Shown here: in pieces, positions 6,531 to 6,866 of the stretch
Layout of the letters: the number at the start of each line of letters is the position of its first letter
How positions within the stretch are numbered: the stretch's first letter is position 1
Assembly: GCF_049943335.1 (NCBI RefSeq)
Contig: NZ_JBNFVY010000022.1
Coordinates: forward strand, 1-6,866
Direction of reading: 5' to 3'
Length of the DNA: 6,866 bases
Origin: JBNFVY01 sp049943335
GTDB lineage: Bacteria > Pseudomonadota > Alphaproteobacteria > Rhodobacterales > Rhodobacteraceae
Translations under genes and position numbers: made by a program
Notes under the pieces: generated by a model
The model's input: the letters and a program-made list of their open reading frames with translations, nothing else
Database searches by the model: none
What the model was told of the DNA's origin: nothing

Positions 6531-6717
6531 CTTGATGGGCCTGCCCTTTACCGTGCGCATATTGATAATCTGGTGGGCACGCTATCGGACGAAGACGTCT
6601 CTGGCGGTACCATCGAAGAGCTCCACCAAATCATTGTTACTTTGGCCGGTCACCTCGGACGCGGCGTCGAAACATCACGCGCTTGAGATGCGCGGCAATT
6701 TATTGGAGCTGCTGAAC
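6531..6717 (+). pseudogene. Decayed, frameshifted C-terminus of a large serine recombinase
   Basis: From 6531 the frame reads LDGPALYRAHIDNLVGTL and then IEELHQIIVT. This resembles the C-terminal coil of serine recombinases (LYR-K--L---L, then LR-LI--VV-T). At the T triplet 6641-6643 the homology moves to another frame. Dropping one T gives IIVTWPVTSDAASKHHALEMRGNLLELLN, whose last part is the usual recombinase ending (LEIRG-L--LL). Without that change the frame stops at 6686. The catalytic resolvase domain and the DNA-binding domain are absent. The fragment touches the tRNA terminator. The open frame 6222-6686 is an accidental fusion of this remnant to the acyl-CoA dehydrogenase remnant, not a real gene. 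Confidence 0.55.
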
Positions 6718-6723
6718 GTCACA

Positions 6724-6747
6724 AAGCCCGCCTTGGGGGGCGGGCTT
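6724..6747 (-). terminator. Hairpin terminator of the initiator tRNA
   Basis: Perfect 9-bp GC-rich arms AAGCCCGCC (6724-6732) and GGCGGGCTT (6739-6747) around a 6-nt loop. On the minus strand the stem starts 26 nt after the tRNA 3' end and runs into TTTGTG, a short T tract. Stems of this type are usual behind alphaproteobacterial genes. It could also stop rightward transcripts from alkS-alkT before they run antisense to the tRNA, but the plus strand has no T run. Confidence 0.72.
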
Positions 6748-6773
6748 GGATATTTGCGAGCGTTCGTTGAATT

Positions 6774-6850
<77 letters not shown>

Positions 6851-6866
6851 ACAGAGGTATTGATTG

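Overview
The window carries a compact medium-chain alkane-oxidation locus. It is laid out like the alkBFGHJKL / alkST system of Pseudomonas putida GPo1, but sits in what looks like an alphaproteobacterial chromosome, probably Rhodobacterales. The host guess rests on the form of the initiator tRNA, the Rhodobacterales-like hairpin terminator and the style of the neighbouring gene remnants. It is inference, and all family comparisons are from memory.

Left part (1-2078, minus strand): one operon read right to left. It encodes the membrane di-iron alkane hydroxylase AlkB (867-2078), a two-domain rubredoxin AlkG (154-690, TTG start) and the first 47 codons of an AlkH-like aldehyde dehydrogenase that runs off the left edge. 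The alkB-alkG gap (691-866) has no gene and holds a strong hairpin. The alkG and alkH genes are nearly abutting, with the alkH ribosome binding site overlapping the alkG stop codon.

Centre (2079-2291): the divergent control region. It contains a 20-bp near-perfect palindrome (2205-2224), the best candidate operator for the adjacent regulator, plus two smaller palindromes in the alkB leader.

Right part (2292-6101, plus strand): alkS, an 871-aa MalT/LuxR-type ATP-dependent activator, followed 30 bp later by alkT, the NADH:rubredoxin reductase. Together the genes make a closed circuit: NADH -> AlkT (FAD) -> AlkG (two Fe-Cys4 centres) -> AlkB -> 1-alkanol. AlkH takes the derived aldehyde to the acid, and AlkS is the likely alkane-responsive switch. 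No alcohol dehydrogenase (AlkJ-like) gene is visible here.

Right flank (6102-6866): gene debris, then a minus-strand initiator tRNA. Immediately after alkT lies a degenerate C-terminus of an AidB-type acyl-CoA dehydrogenase. Next comes a degenerate C-terminus of a large serine recombinase with an apparent single-base frameshift. The two are accidentally fused in one open frame. Then come a hairpin terminator and tRNA-fMet (6774-6850). This debris next to a tRNA suggests that the alk cluster was inserted here by horizontal transfer.
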